Assembly (NCBI RefSeq): GCF_017745215.1
Contig: NZ_JAGHZV010000010.1
Location: 62,001 to 126,000 of the forward strand
Reading direction: 5' to 3'
DNA: 64,000 bases
Source of the DNA: Sphingomonas sp.
GTDB taxonomy: Bacteria > Pseudomonadota > Alphaproteobacteria > Sphingomonadales > Sphingomonadaceae
Positions 7,305-15,584 of the stretch are shown here, in pieces. How positions within the stretch are numbered: position 1 is the first letter of the stretch; every line of letters starts with the position of its first letter. A program made the position numbers and the translations under genes. The notes under the pieces are model-generated. The model was not told the DNA's origin, searched no databases, and saw only the letters and a list, made by a program, of their open reading frames with translations.

Positions 7305-8615
7305 TCAGTCGCCCAGCGAAAGCCGAGCGAACACCGTCCCGCTCAACGGATGCCGGCCATAGGTCATGTCGAGCGCCGCCGGCTTGGCATAAGCGGCGAG
7401 TGATCCGCCCAGCGCGAGTTCGGCCTCGTCGGAGAGCGCGATGCGATAGGCATAGCCGCCCTCGAACCGCGTGATCCGGAAGGTCCGGTCGTGGAGCGGA
7501 TCGGCATGGTCCGGGAAGAGCTCGTCGTTGGCGACATTCTCCATCCGGCCGAACAGGCTGTGGTGCGGCGTCAAATCCCAGTTCGCCTCGGCGATCCAGG
7601 CAGTGAGCGTCTCGCCCGGCACGCGATCCTTCACCGCGAAGCCGAGCATCGCCGAGAAGCCGCCGCGCGCATAATGAACGCTCGCGGTGGTGCGGCGCTC
7701 GTCCTCGCCGGGATGCTGCGGCTCCGGCGCCTTGATCCGGCCGTAGCTGAGCTGCGCGGTCCAGTTGGGCGTGGGCGACCAGGTGCCGCGCACGCTCCAG
7801 CTGTCGAGCGCCGGCGTCTCGAGGTCCCAGCGGCGCTCGTCGGGTTCGCGCCCGCGGAACGCCGAGGCCTCGAGCTGGACGCCGCCCGTCGCGATCCCGC
7901 CGGTGACCACGCCATAGGTCACATGCGTGCTGTCGAACCAGTGATGCCCGATCGGCGACAGCGGCAGGTAGCGCGCCGACCTGCGGTGGACGAAGGCCGA
8001 GGGCCCGAGCGCCGGCTCGCCCACCGGCCCGCCATAGACGAAGCCAGTGACGCCGCCGCCCAGCGGCACGTCGAGCCGCGCGGAAAGCTCCATGAACAGA
8101 TCGTGCGGATGCTGGCGGTCGACCAAGGGCATGCCATGCGCAGTCTCGCCGGTGGCGAAGAGGTTGGCATAGCCTCGCTGGCCGTTGACCGGATCGAGGC
8201 TGAACATGGTATGGAGCGACAGCTTCGCTCCGCCCGCGAAGCTGCGCTCGGCCGCGAGCATCGCCATCGAGCCGATATAGGCGCCGTTCGCGCCGCGCGG
8301 TCCGCCCTGGTCGGTATAGGCCGCGAGCAGGCTGCCATGAGCCATCACCATCCAGTCGCCGGTCGAAAGGTGCAGCCCGTGCATGCCGCCTTCGGCGCCG
8401 GGGAGCCGCGAGGTGCCCGAGCCGGTCGAGGCATTGCCTGCGGGCGCCATGGCGTGGTCGCCGTGGTCCATCGGCATGTCCATTCCGGCCATGGGATCGG
8501 GGGCGAGTGTCGGGGTCGGTGCGGGGGCGTCGTGGTCGCTATGATCCTGCGCCGCGGCGGGAAACGCCGTCAGCGCCGCCGCGGCGACCGCCGCGAGCAT
8601 GAGTCTCTTCGTCAT
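7305..8615 (-). CDS. Outer-membrane-type protein with Met/His-rich N-terminus, probably copper-linked
   Basis: The 436-residue product has a signal peptide (about 22 residues) and then a Met/His cluster (AGMDMPMDHGDHAM) typical of periplasmic copper-binding tails. The rest alternates beta-strand-like stretches rich in aromatic and Gly residues and ends HPLSGTVFARLSLGD, as expected of a barrel-like outer membrane protein. A His-rich small protein gene lies 48 nt upstream on the same strand, which supports a role in metal (copper) handling. The function is inferred from composition and context. Confidence 0.7.
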   Translation of the reverse strand: MTKRLMLAAVAAAALTAFPAAAQDHSDHDAPAPTPTLAPDPMAGMDMPMDHGDHAMAPAGNASTGSGTSRLPGAEGGMHGLHLSTGDWMVMAHGSLLAAYTDQGGPRGANGAYIGSMAMLAAERSFAGGAKLSLHTMFSLDPVNGQRGYANLFATGETAHGMPLVDRQHPHDLFMELSARLDVPLGGGVTGFVYGGPVGEPALGPSAFVHRRSARYLPLSPIGHHWFDSTHVTYGVVTGGIATGGVQLEASAFRGREPDERRWDLETPALDSWSVRGTWSPTPNWTAQLSYGRIKAPEPQHPGEDERRTTASVHYARGGFSAMLGFAVKDRVPGETLTAWIAEANWDLTPHHSLFGRMENVANDELFPDHADPLHDRTFRITRFEGGYAYRIALSDEAELALGGSLAAYAKPAALDMTYGRHPLSGTVFARLSLGD

Positions 8616-8663
8616 CGTGAATCTCCGTGAAGCTTGGGGAACGCCGCGAGCGGCGCGGAGGCT

Positions 8664-9002
8664 TCAGGCGAGACGGGGCGGAGGCGTCGCCGGCGGGTTG
8701 GCAGGCAGCGCAAGGCCGTCGGTGCGCTCGATCACGGCGACCGGGCGGGCGAAGGCGAGCGGCGGCGCGAGCGCGGGCCCGGCGATCGTCGCGGGGGCGA
8801 TGCAGCCGAGGCAGAGCTGCTCCTGCGTCGCCGGGGCTTCGCGGCGCGGCTGGTGGTGTGCGCCTCGATGTGCGCCCCCATGTGCGCCCTCATGCGCCCC
8901 AAGATGTGCCATCGGCTGCGGCGCGGCATGGCACGCCGGCATCGCGGCCACAGGCAGGGCCTGCAGCGCAAGCAGCAGCATCAGGATCGCGCGGGCGAAC
9001 AT
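8664..9002 (-). CDS. Small secreted His-rich protein with a CLGC motif
   Basis: The 112-residue product has an N-terminal signal-like segment (FARAILMLLLALQALPVAA). It is followed by a His-rich run (residues 33-50, spaced HEGAHGGAHRGAHH) and a CLGC motif near residue 88-92. The His spacing and the cysteine pair suggest metal binding. It precedes the Met/His-rich outer-membrane-type gene by 48 nt and is probably its operon partner. The organisation resembles sphingomonad copper-resistance neighbourhoods, but copA/copB themselves are absent here. Confidence 0.65.
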   Translation of the reverse strand: MFARAILMLLLALQALPVAAMPACHAAPQPMAHLGAHEGAHGGAHRGAHHQPRREAPATQEQLCLGCIAPATIAGPALAPPLAFARPVAVIERTDGLALPANPPATPPPRLA

Positions 9003-9060
9003 GGACGCTATCTAGGCCCGTCGCGCCGCCGTGCAACGTGAAAGCGAAGCCCCTCAGCCG

Positions 9061-9096
9061 TCGTCCCGGCGAGCGCCGGGTGGCGGCTGAACGACA
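9061..9096. repeat. Degenerate family B palindrome fragment
   Basis: GTCGTCCCGGCGAGCGCCGGG followed by a degraded right side ending in ACGAC. It resembles the left arm of the larger palindromes at 13314 and 24431. It lies between the His-rich protein gene and the end of apt. Confidence 0.45.
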
Positions 9097-9105
9097 GGGG
9101 TCGTC

Positions 9106-9654
9106 TCAATGCCCCTCGAACGCAACCAGCGACGTGACGGCGATCCCCTCGTCGCGCAGCGCCTCAGCGCCGCCCAGCTCGGGCAGATCGACCACGAACG
9201 AGGCCTGGACGACCTCCGCCCCAGCCTTGCGCAGCAGCCGCACTGCCGCGCGCGCCGTGCCGCCGGTGGCGATCAAATCGTCGACCAGCAGCACCCGCGC
9301 ACCGGGCGCACAGGCGTCGGCGTGGATCGCGATCCGGTCGGTGCCGTACTCCAGCGCATAATCCTCGGCGATCGTCGCGCCGGGCAGCTTGCCGTCCTTG
9401 CGGATCAGCAGCACGCCGGTGCCGAGCTTCACCGCCAGCGCCGCGCCGAACAGGAAGCCGCGCGCCTCGACGCCTGCGACGAGGTCGATCGGCCCCGCCA
9501 CCTGCCCGGCCATCCGGTCGATCGTCAGCCGCAGCCCCTCGGCGTCGAGGAGCAGCGTTGTGATGTCGCGGAACATGATCCCGGGCTTCGGAAAGTCCGG
9601 GATCGTGCGGATCCGTTGCCGGATGTCCTCGTTCGCGACGAGGGTGTCCGTCAT
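9106..9654 (-). CDS. apt: Adenine phosphoribosyltransferase
   Basis: The 182-residue product shows the PRPP-binding motif VLLVDDLIATGGTA at residues 121-134, and VEARGFLFGAALA and RKDGKLPG typical of APT. It converts adenine and PRPP to AMP in purine salvage in the cytoplasm. The ATG at 9654 starts 2 nt after the cytochrome c1 stop (a TTG two codons earlier is an alternative), so it is very probably translated from the petABC message. The pairing with bc1 genes is positional. No functional link is needed. Confidence 0.96.
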   Translation of the reverse strand: MTDTLVANEDIRQRIRTIPDFPKPGIMFRDITTLLLDAEGLRLTIDRMAGQVAGPIDLVAGVEARGFLFGAALAVKLGTGVLLIRKDGKLPGATIAEDYALEYGTDRIAIHADACAPGARVLLVDDLIATGGTARAAVRLLRKAGAEVVQASFVVDLPELGGAEALRDEGIAVTSLVAFEGH

Positions 9655-9656
9655 GA

Positions 9657-10499
9657 TCAATGCTTCACGCCAGCCCAGACCGTCCGATAGGCACCGAAGC
9701 CGAGGATGGTCGCGAACAGCAGGAAGAGGACCACCGCCACGCCGTAGCGATGGCGCGCCTGCATCGTCGGCTCCGCGGTCCAGACGAGGAACGCCGAGAC
9801 GTCCTTGGCCATCTGGTCCTTGGTCGCGACGGTGCCGTCGAGATAGGTCACCTGACCAGTGCTCTTGAGCGGCTCGGGCATAGCAATGTTGAGGTTCGCG
9901 AAATAGGGATTGTAGAACAGCCCGTCGGGCGTCTTGGCGCCGGGGAAGTTCTTCAGCAGCTCGGCGGGCTGCTTGTCCTCATAGCCGGTCAGCAGCGAAT
10001 AGATGTACGCGCCGCCGCCGTGCCGCGCCTTGGCGACCAGCGAGAGGTCGGGCGGCGAGCCCTGGCCCGGATAATAGACGTGCGGGATATGGTCGGCGGG
10101 TGTGTTGTCGCGCTCACCCCAGGTGCCGGCCTTGGGATCCTGAACCGGCTGCTTGGCCGCCCAGTCCTTGGCGATCTTCTTCACCTGCGCGTCCGAATAG
10201 CCGAGCTGCTTCAGGTCGCGGAAGGCGACGAGGCTGAGCGAGTGGCACGACGAGCAGACTTCCTTGTAGACTTGGAAGCCGCGCTGGATCTGGCGCGGGT
10301 CGAACCTGCCGAACGGGCCATCGGAGGCGAATGAAACCTCCTTCAGTTCGTGCGTCTCGTGCACCCATTCCTCGGCCGTCTTCTCGGGCGGCGAGGTGAC
10401 CAGGCCGACCACGGTCCAGAGCAGCGCCCAAAGCAGCACGCCCGTGAAGGCAGCCCCCACCAGGAACTTGATCGACCGGATGAACAGCGAAAACATCAT
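9657..10499 (-). CDS. petC: Cytochrome c1 of the bc1 complex
   Basis: The 280-residue product has an N-terminal hydrophobic segment (residues 8-33), the haem c motif CSSCH at 82-86 and a C-terminal membrane anchor (about 250-270). It also has a PEPL-containing loop with a Met for the axial ligand (NIAMPEPL). It passes electrons from the Rieske protein to soluble cytochrome c at the periplasmic face of the membrane. The open frame continues upstream, but the tandem ATGs at 10499/10496 start the conserved N-terminus 14 nt after cytochrome b. Third gene of petABC. Confidence 0.97.
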   Translation of the reverse strand: MMFSLFIRSIKFLVGAAFTGVLLWALLWTVVGLVTSPPEKTAEEWVHETHELKEVSFASDGPFGRFDPRQIQRGFQVYKEVCSSCHSLSLVAFRDLKQLGYSDAQVKKIAKDWAAKQPVQDPKAGTWGERDNTPADHIPHVYYPGQGSPPDLSLVAKARHGGGAYIYSLLTGYEDKQPAELLKNFPGAKTPDGLFYNPYFANLNIAMPEPLKSTGQVTYLDGTVATKDQMAKDVSAFLVWTAEPTMQARHRYGVAVVLFLLFATILGFGAYRTVWAGVKH

Positions 10500-10513
10500 G
10501 GTCCATTCGTCCT

Positions 10514-11785
10514 TCAGGCGGTGGCCACGGGGGCGCTCGTCCCCAGCACGGCTTCGGTAATCGAGTTCGGCAGCGGGCGCGGACGCTCGAACCGCGAGAT
10601 GATCGGCACGATGATCAGGAAGTGCGCGAAATAGTAAGCCGCGCAGATCTGGCTGAGGATGATGTACAGCGGTGTCGCGGCCGAACCGCCGCACCAGCCG
10701 AGCACCAGCACGTCCGCCACCAGCACCCAGAAGGCGATCCGGTACATCGGCCGATAGTTGGCCGAGCGCACCGGCGACTTGTCGAGCCAGGGCAGGAAGA
10801 ACAGCAGCAGGATCGAGCCGAACATCGCGAGCACGCCCCACAGCTTCGCCGGCAGCAGGAAGTCCGCGGTGAAGGCGCGCAGGATCGCGTAGAAGGGCCA
10901 GAAATACCACTCCGGCACGATGTGCGCGGGCGTCGAGAGCGGATTCGCCACGATATAGTTGTCGGGATGGCCCAGCGCGTCCGGATAGAAGAACACGAGG
11001 ATCGAGAAGAGGATCAGGAACACGCCGACCCCGAACCCGTCCTTGGCGGTGTAATAGGGGTGGAAGGGCACCGTATCCTGCTCGTCCTTCACTTCCACGC
11101 CGGTCGGGTTCGACGAGCCGGGGATGTGCAGCGCCCAGATGTGCAGGATGATCACGCCCGCGATCACGAAGGGCAGCAGATAGTGGAGCGAGAAGAAGCG
11201 GTTGAGCGCCGCGTCATCCGGCGCATAGCCGCCGAGCAGCCAGATGCGGATCCACTCGCCGACCACCGGGATGGCGGAGAAGAAGCCCGTGATCACCTGC
11301 GCGCCCCAGAAGCTCATCTGGCCCCAGGGGAGGACATAGCCCATGAAGGCGGTGGCCATCATCAGCAGGAAGATCACCACGCCGAGCAGCCACACCATCT
11401 CGCGCGGCGCCTTGTACGATCCGTAGAAGAGGCCGCGGAAGATGTGGATGTAGACGACGATGAAGAACATCGACGCACCGTTGGCGTGAGCGAAGCGCAG
11501 GAACCAGCCCGCGTTCACGTCGCGCATGATCCCGCCGTTGATCGAGACGAAGGCTTCCGCCGCGCTCGAGTGATAGTGCATCGCGAGGATGACGCCGGTG
11601 AGGATCTGGATGGTCAGCGCGACGCCCGCGAGGACGCCGAAGTTCCAGAAATAGTTGAGGTTGCGCGGCACCGGATAGCCGGCGCCCACCGCGTTGTACA
11701 CGAAGCGCGGAAGCGGCAGCCGATCGTCGACCCACTTCATCACGGGGTTGTTCGGCTCGTATTGCTTTGCCCAGGGGAAGCTCAT
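10514..11785 (-). CDS. petB: Cytochrome b of the bc1 complex
   Basis: The 423-residue membrane protein has eight-span architecture. The haem-ligating histidines are in the segments [12 protein letters not shown] / [15 protein letters not shown] and their counterparts ([21 protein letters not shown]), and the Qo-site motif PEWY is in [15 protein letters not shown]. It oxidises ubiquinol and carries both b haems. It follows the Rieske gene by 6 nt and precedes petC by 14 nt, so the three form one operon read on the minus strand. Confidence 0.98.
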   Translation of the reverse strand: MSFPWAKQYEPNNPVMKWVDDRLPLPRFVYNAVGAGYPVPRNLNYFWNFGVLAGVALTIQILTGVILAMHYHSSAAEAFVSINGGIMRDVNAGWFLRFAHANGASMFFIVVYIHIFRGLFYGSYKAPREMVWLLGVVIFLLMMATAFMGYVLPWGQMSFWGAQVITGFFSAIPVVGEWIRIWLLGGYAPDDAALNRFFSLHYLLPFVIAGVIILHIWALHIPGSSNPTGVEVKDEQDTVPFHPYYTAKDGFGVGVFLILFSILVFFYPDALGHPDNYIVANPLSTPAHIVPEWYFWPFYAILRAFTADFLLPAKLWGVLAMFGSILLLFFLPWLDKSPVRSANYRPMYRIAFWVLVADVLVLGWCGGSAATPLYIILSQICAAYYFAHFLIIVPIISRFERPRPLPNSITEAVLGTSAPVATA

Positions 11786-11791
11786 CGACGC

Positions 11792-12364
11792 TTATCCTTG
11801 ACCCACGACGACGACGGTGTCGGAAGTGAAACTATAGTCGGGAACCTGCAGGTTCTTCGGTGCCGGCCCCTGGCGGATGCGCGCGGCCGTGTCGTACGCC
11901 GAGCCGTGGCACGGGCAGAAATAGCCGCCGAACGGCCCGCGGTTCTCGCCCTCGCCCGCACCCAGCGGCACGCAGCCGAGGTGGGTGCACACGCCCAGCG
12001 TGATCAGCCAGTTCTTCTTGCCCGCCTTGGTGCGCTGCTCGAGCGTCTGCGGATCGCGCAGCGTCGAGGCGTCGACCGCGTCGGCCTCGTCGATTTCCTT
12101 CGGCGTCAGGTTGCGCACGAACAGGGGCTGCTTGCGGAATTGCGCCTTGATCGCCTGGCCCGGCTCGATCTGCGAGAGATCGATCTCGGTAGTCGACTGC
12201 GCGAGCACGTCGGCCGAGGGGTTCATCGAGTTGATCAGCGGCAGCAGCGTCGCCGCGGCGCCCACGCCCGCGACGCCGACCGCTGCGTAGGTCAGATAGT
12301 CGCGGCGACGGGGATCCTCGAGGTGATCGGCTGATTCGGGGGGAACACCAACATCGTTTGCCAT
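11792..12364 (-). CDS. petA: Ubiquinol-cytochrome c reductase Rieske iron-sulfur subunit
   Basis: The 190-residue product has an N-terminal RRRDYLTYAAVG segment that looks like a Tat-type uncleaved anchor. It carries the two cluster-binding boxes CTHLGC (126-131) and CPCHGS (150-155), giving Cys126/His128 and Cys150/His153 as ligands and Cys131/Cys152 as the disulfide. It transfers electrons from ubiquinol at the Qo site to cytochrome c1. First gene of petABC, with about 157 nt of leader separating it from the divergent trmL. Confidence 0.98.
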   Translation of the reverse strand: MANDVGVPPESADHLEDPRRRDYLTYAAVGVAGVGAAATLLPLINSMNPSADVLAQSTTEIDLSQIEPGQAIKAQFRKQPLFVRNLTPKEIDEADAVDASTLRDPQTLEQRTKAGKKNWLITLGVCTHLGCVPLGAGEGENRGPFGGYFCPCHGSAYDTAARIRQGPAPKNLQVPDYSFTSDTVVVVGQG

Positions 12365-12521
12365 GCTTCAGCCCTTGCACATCAGAACCGGCCGAAGGAG
12401 CGCACGCAAACTCATGTCCGAGCTCCCCTTGGCCAGACCCCGGCGATGCCCCCCGGGGTATGGTTGCCGGGCCTGATAGACGCGGCGATGCGGCTTTGCC
12501 AACAGGCATTTTGACCATCGC

Positions 12522-12998
12522 GTGACGGGAGCCCGTGGATTGCGCATCGCCCTGTTCGAGCCCGACATCGCCGGCAACGTCGGCACCATCCTGCGGACGG
12601 CCGCCTGCCTGGGGATTCCGGTCGACCTGATCGAGCCGATGGGCTTCCCCTGGAGCGAGCGTGCGCTGGCGCGATCGGGAATGGATTATGCCGTCCAAGC
12701 CGAGATCGCGCGGCATGTCGACTGGGCGACGTTCGAAGCGCGGATCCCAGGCCGACTGGTGCTGTTCACCACCAGGGCGAGCGTGCCGCTGCCCAAGGCG
12801 CGGTTCCTGGAAGACGACACGCTGCTGCTCGGCGCCGAGGGAAGCGGGGTACCGGGGTTCGTCCACGACCGCGCCGACCTCAGGGTGCGAATCCCCTTGC
12901 TGGCGGGGATGCGCTCGCTCAACGTGGCGGTCGCCGCCGGAATCGGGATTGCCGAGGGGCTGCGACAGACCGGCGGCTGGCCGGAGGGGAACGACTGA
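12522..12998 (+). CDS. trmL: tRNA (cytidine/uridine-2'-O-)-methyltransferase TrmL
   Basis: The 158-residue product is a minimal SPOUT methyltransferase. Motif 1 is ALFEPDIAGNVGTILRTAACLG, motif 2 LLLGAEGSGVPG and motif 3 IPLLAGMRSLNVAVAAGI, which form the SAM-binding trefoil knot. TrmL methylates the ribose 2'-O at position 34 of tRNA-Leu. It starts with GTG at 12522. Its stop overlaps the next start by one base (TGATG), so the pentapeptide gene is coupled. Confidence 0.95.
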   Translation: MTGARGLRIALFEPDIAGNVGTILRTAACLGIPVDLIEPMGFPWSERALARSGMDYAVQAEIARHVDWATFEARIPGRLVLFTTRASVPLPKARFLEDDTLLLGAEGSGVPGFVHDRADLRVRIPLLAGMRSLNVAVAAGIGIAEGLRQTGGWPEGND

Positions 12999-13264
12999 TG
13001 GCCGACGCACCGCGTTTCGCGCACGCCCGGATGGACGGCGCCGAGTTCACCGACCTCTCGCTCGCCGGCGCGGTGTTCGACGACGTCAACCTCGCGGGCG
13101 CGCGCTTCGACAATGTGAACCTGGCCGGCGCGCGGATCGACAACGTCAATTTGTCGGGCGTGACGATCACCGACGCCAATGTGAGCGGGCTGACGATCTT
13201 CGGGTACGACGTGGGGGCGTGGCTGAATGAACCGATCGAGAAGGATTGCGGCGGGCATCTCTGA
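12998..13264 (+). CDS. Small pentapeptide-repeat protein
   Basis: The 88-residue product has about four consecutive decapeptides of the type LAGARFDNVN (about residues 23-64). That is a pentapeptide repeat with A/S and L/F/V at the central positions, expected to form a short right-handed quadrilateral beta-helix. The role is unknown. It is too short to be a Qnr-like gyrase protector. Translation is coupled to trmL through TGATG. A family B palindrome follows 50 nt downstream. Confidence 0.8.
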   Translation: MADAPRFAHARMDGAEFTDLSLAGAVFDDVNLAGARFDNVNLAGARIDNVNLSGVTITDANVSGLTIFGYDVGAWLNEPIEKDCGGHL

Positions 13265-13313
13265 GAGCCACGCCCTCCCCGTCCCCTCCCTACTCACCCC
13301 GCCCACTTCCACC

Positions 13314-13393
13314 GTCATCCCGGCGAAAGCCGGGACCCAGGGTTACAGAGGACGTCGCTCGCTGCCCTGGGTCCCGGCCTTCGCCGGGATGAC
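13314..13393. repeat. Family B palindromic repeat, copy 1 (80 bp)
   Basis: The left arm begins GTCATCCCGGCGAAAGCC and continues GGGACCCAGGG. The right arm is its reverse complement with one mismatch and ends GGGATGAC. Arms are 29 bp, the loop 22 bp. It is nearly identical in arms and length to the copy at 24431-24510, and both are followed within about 20 bp by GGTTGCGA. It lies between the pentapeptide gene and hemF and could form a strong hairpin in RNA. Confidence 0.9.
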
Positions 13394-13438
13394 GGCTTAT
13401 GGTTGCGATAAGCCCTCGCCGCTTGCTACCCGCCCCGC

Positions 13439-14293
13439 ATGCAACCGCTAGACCCCCAGCAACTCGCCGCCCGCACCTGGTTCGAATCCCTGCGCGATTC
13501 GATCTGCGCCGAGTTCGAGGCGATCGAGCGCGAGGCGGGCTCGGACGCCGCCTTCGCCTACACGCCCTGGGAGCGCACCGACCCCTCGGGCGAGCCCGGC
13601 GCCAACAATGGAGGGGGCGGCATGCGCGGGGTGATGAAGGGCAAGGTGTTCGAAAAGGTCGGCGTCAACGTCTCGACCGTCGGCGGCAGCTTCGAGGGCG
13701 AGTTCGCCAAGACGATCCACGGCGCCGGCGAGGACCCCAAGTTCTTCGCCACCGGCATCAGCCTGGTCGCGCACATGGCCAACCCGCACGTGCCCGCGGT
13801 GCACATGAACACCCGGTTCCTCTGCACCACCAAGCGCTGGTTCGGCGGCGGCGCCGACCTCAACCCGCCGATCCCCTGCGACGACGACACCGCCGACTTC
13901 CACGCCGCGCTCGAAGCCGCATGCGACGCGCACGACCCGACCTATTATCCGCGCTTCAAGCAATGGGCGGACGATTATTTCTACATCCCCCACCGCAAGG
14001 TCCATCGCGGGGTCGGGGGGATCTTCTACGACCATCTCGAGGGCGATTGGGATGCGGGCTTCGCCTTCACCCAGGACGTCGGCCGCGCCTTCCTCGACGT
14101 CTTCCCCAGGCTCGTGCGGCGGCGGATGGGACTGCCCTTCTCCGACGCCGAGAAGGCGCAGCAGCTCGTCTGGCGCGGGCGCTATGCCGAATTCAACCTG
14201 ATCTACGACCGCGGCACGCTGTTCGGGCTCAAGACCGGCGGCAACATCGACGCGATCCTGATGAGCCTCCCCCCGCTCGCGGCCTGGGAATAG
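13439..14293 (+). CDS. hemF: Oxygen-dependent coproporphyrinogen-III oxidase
   Basis: The 284-residue product carries the HemF signatures NPHVPAVHMNTRFL and WFGGGADLNPPIPC, and RRMGLPFSDAEKAQQLVWRGRYAEFNLIYDRG near the C-terminus (quoted here in shorter known parts: the GRYAEFNLIYDRGT block is diagnostic). It converts coproporphyrinogen III to protoporphyrinogen IX with O2 in haem synthesis, in the cytoplasm. The length is normal. It is followed 8 nt later by a GNAT gene on the same strand. Confidence 0.97.
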   Translation: MQPLDPQQLAARTWFESLRDSICAEFEAIEREAGSDAAFAYTPWERTDPSGEPGANNGGGGMRGVMKGKVFEKVGVNVSTVGGSFEGEFAKTIHGAGEDPKFFATGISLVAHMANPHVPAVHMNTRFLCTTKRWFGGGADLNPPIPCDDDTADFHAALEAACDAHDPTYYPRFKQWADDYFYIPHRKVHRGVGGIFYDHLEGDWDAGFAFTQDVGRAFLDVFPRLVRRRMGLPFSDAEKAQQLVWRGRYAEFNLIYDRGTLFGLKTGGNIDAILMSLPPLAAWE

Positions 14294-14301
14294 GCGCGGC
14301 G

Positions 14302-14910
14302 ATGGGCCTTACGCGCGTCCCCAGCGGCCAGATCGCCGCGGTGGTCACCTCGCTCGAGATGAAGGAGCGGCCGCGCCCTGCCCCGCTCGCGCCCTCGCCG
14401 CTGCGGCTCGTCCATTGGCCGTCGCCGAGCGTCGAGCGCTACCGCATGCTGTTCCGCCGCGTCGGCGAGCCCTGGCTGTGGTTCTCGCGGCTGGTGATGG
14501 CCGACAAGGCGTTGCGCGCGATCATCGAGGACCCAGGCGTGGAAATCTACGCCGTGGTCGACCGCGCGGGCATCGAGATCGGCATGGTCGAGCTCGACTT
14601 CCGCGCCGAGGGCCAGTGCGAGCTGGCCTTCTTCGGGCTCGTCCCCGAGCTCACCGGCAAGGGCCATGGCGGCTGGCTGATGCGCCAGGCGCTGGCGATG
14701 GCGTGGCGGAGCGGCATCGCCCGCGTCTGGGTGCACACTTGCACGCTCGACCATCCGAGCGCGCTCGGCTTCTACCAGCGCCACGGCTTCGTGCCCTTCG
14801 CGCGGCTGGTCGAGACCTTCGACGATCCCCGGCTGAGCGGCGCGCTGCCCCGCGAGGCCGCGCCTCACATTCCCTGTCTCGGGCCTTGCTTGGGCGACAG
14901 CAAGCGATAG
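14302..14910 (+). CDS. GNAT-family N-acetyltransferase
   Basis: The 202-residue product contains the acetyl-CoA-binding stretch VPELTGKGHGGWLMRQAL (Q/R-x-x-G-x-G-type loop) and a C-terminal VHTCTLDHPSALGFYQRHGF, the typical motif B. It transfers an acetyl group to an amine of unknown substrate. The ATG at 14302, 8 nt after hemF, gives the best start. The 3' end overlaps the convergent membrane protein gene by 46 bp, so its last 15 residues (ending CLGPCLGDSKR) are encoded antisense to that gene. Confidence 0.85.
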   Translation: MGLTRVPSGQIAAVVTSLEMKERPRPAPLAPSPLRLVHWPSPSVERYRMLFRRVGEPWLWFSRLVMADKALRAIIEDPGVEIYAVVDRAGIEIGMVELDFRAEGQCELAFFGLVPELTGKGHGGWLMRQALAMAWRSGIARVWVHTCTLDHPSALGFYQRHGFVPFARLVETFDDPRLSGALPREAAPHIPCLGPCLGDSKR

Positions 14911-15584
14911 GCGGCGACCTGGAGCAGCGCAGTCGCGATCAGCGCCGCAGTGCCGAGCGACGCGGCGAGCAGCGCAACGATCGCCTGGATCGCGTCCGAC
15001 GATTCGCCGAACATGCCGAGAAGCTCGCGCAACACCGCCATGCCGAGATAGGAGGCGAGCAGCGGCATCAGCCCGATCAGCGCGAGGAACCAGCCGTTGC
15101 CGGTGCTGCGGTTGATCGCGTCGGCAATCGCCTGGAGCGGGTTGCGGCTTGGCCCGGCGGCGAGCGTCGGCAGCGTCAGGAAGGCGCGGCCGCTCACGTA
15201 GAGCCCGGGCACGATCAGCAGCAGGCCGATCCAGACGAGCACGTTGACCACGACCATCGCGAGGATCGCGAACGGCAGCAGCGCGAGCGCGCGGACGAGC
15301 AGCCTGCCGCCCGTCGACGGGCCCGGGTCGAGCAGCAGCAGCAGCAGCGCGAGCGAGGCATAGGTGCAGATCACGCTGGTGCCGAACAGCCAGGGCAGCA
15401 TCGTGTCGACCAGCCACAGCCCGGCTTGGGCGTCGCTGGCGTTGGCGGGAAGCGGCGCCATGAACAGCCCCGCGGCAAGCAGTGGCAGGAAGCCGAAGAA
15501 GCCGGCGACGCGCAGCAATGTGTCCCCCTCGGCCTCCCAAAGGGCACGGGCTTCGGCGAACACGCCTTCGAAAGTGAGTCTCAT
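14865..15584 (-). CDS. Polytopic membrane protein, related to the gene upstream
   Basis: The 239-residue product has about six hydrophobic segments. A core, GLLLIVPGLYVSGRAFLTLP followed by a pattern of P..AI..A..RSTGN, resembles the GPxxVxGRL/[13 protein letters not shown] core of the neighbouring protein, a pattern found in glycerophosphodiesterase-membrane-domain-like proteins. Its ATG overlaps the stop of the upstream gene by 4 nt (15581-15584), so the two are translationally coupled. The frame continues upstream, but the coupling fixes this start. Function unknown. Confidence 0.75.
   Translation of the reverse strand: MRLTFEGVFAEARALWEAEGDTLLRVAGFFGFLPLLAAGLFMAPLPANASDAQAGLWLVDTMLPWLFGTSVICTYASLALLLLLLDPGPSTGGRLLVRALALLPFAILAMVVVNVLVWIGLLLIVPGLYVSGRAFLTLPTLAAGPSRNPLQAIADAINRSTGNGWFLALIGLMPLLASYLGMAVLRELLGMFGESSDAIQAIVALLAASLGTAALIATALLQVAAYRLLSPKQGPRQGM

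Noticed and set aside
13314..13393. CRISPR array
   Set aside because: Only two distant palindromic copies, without regularly spaced direct repeats or cas genes.
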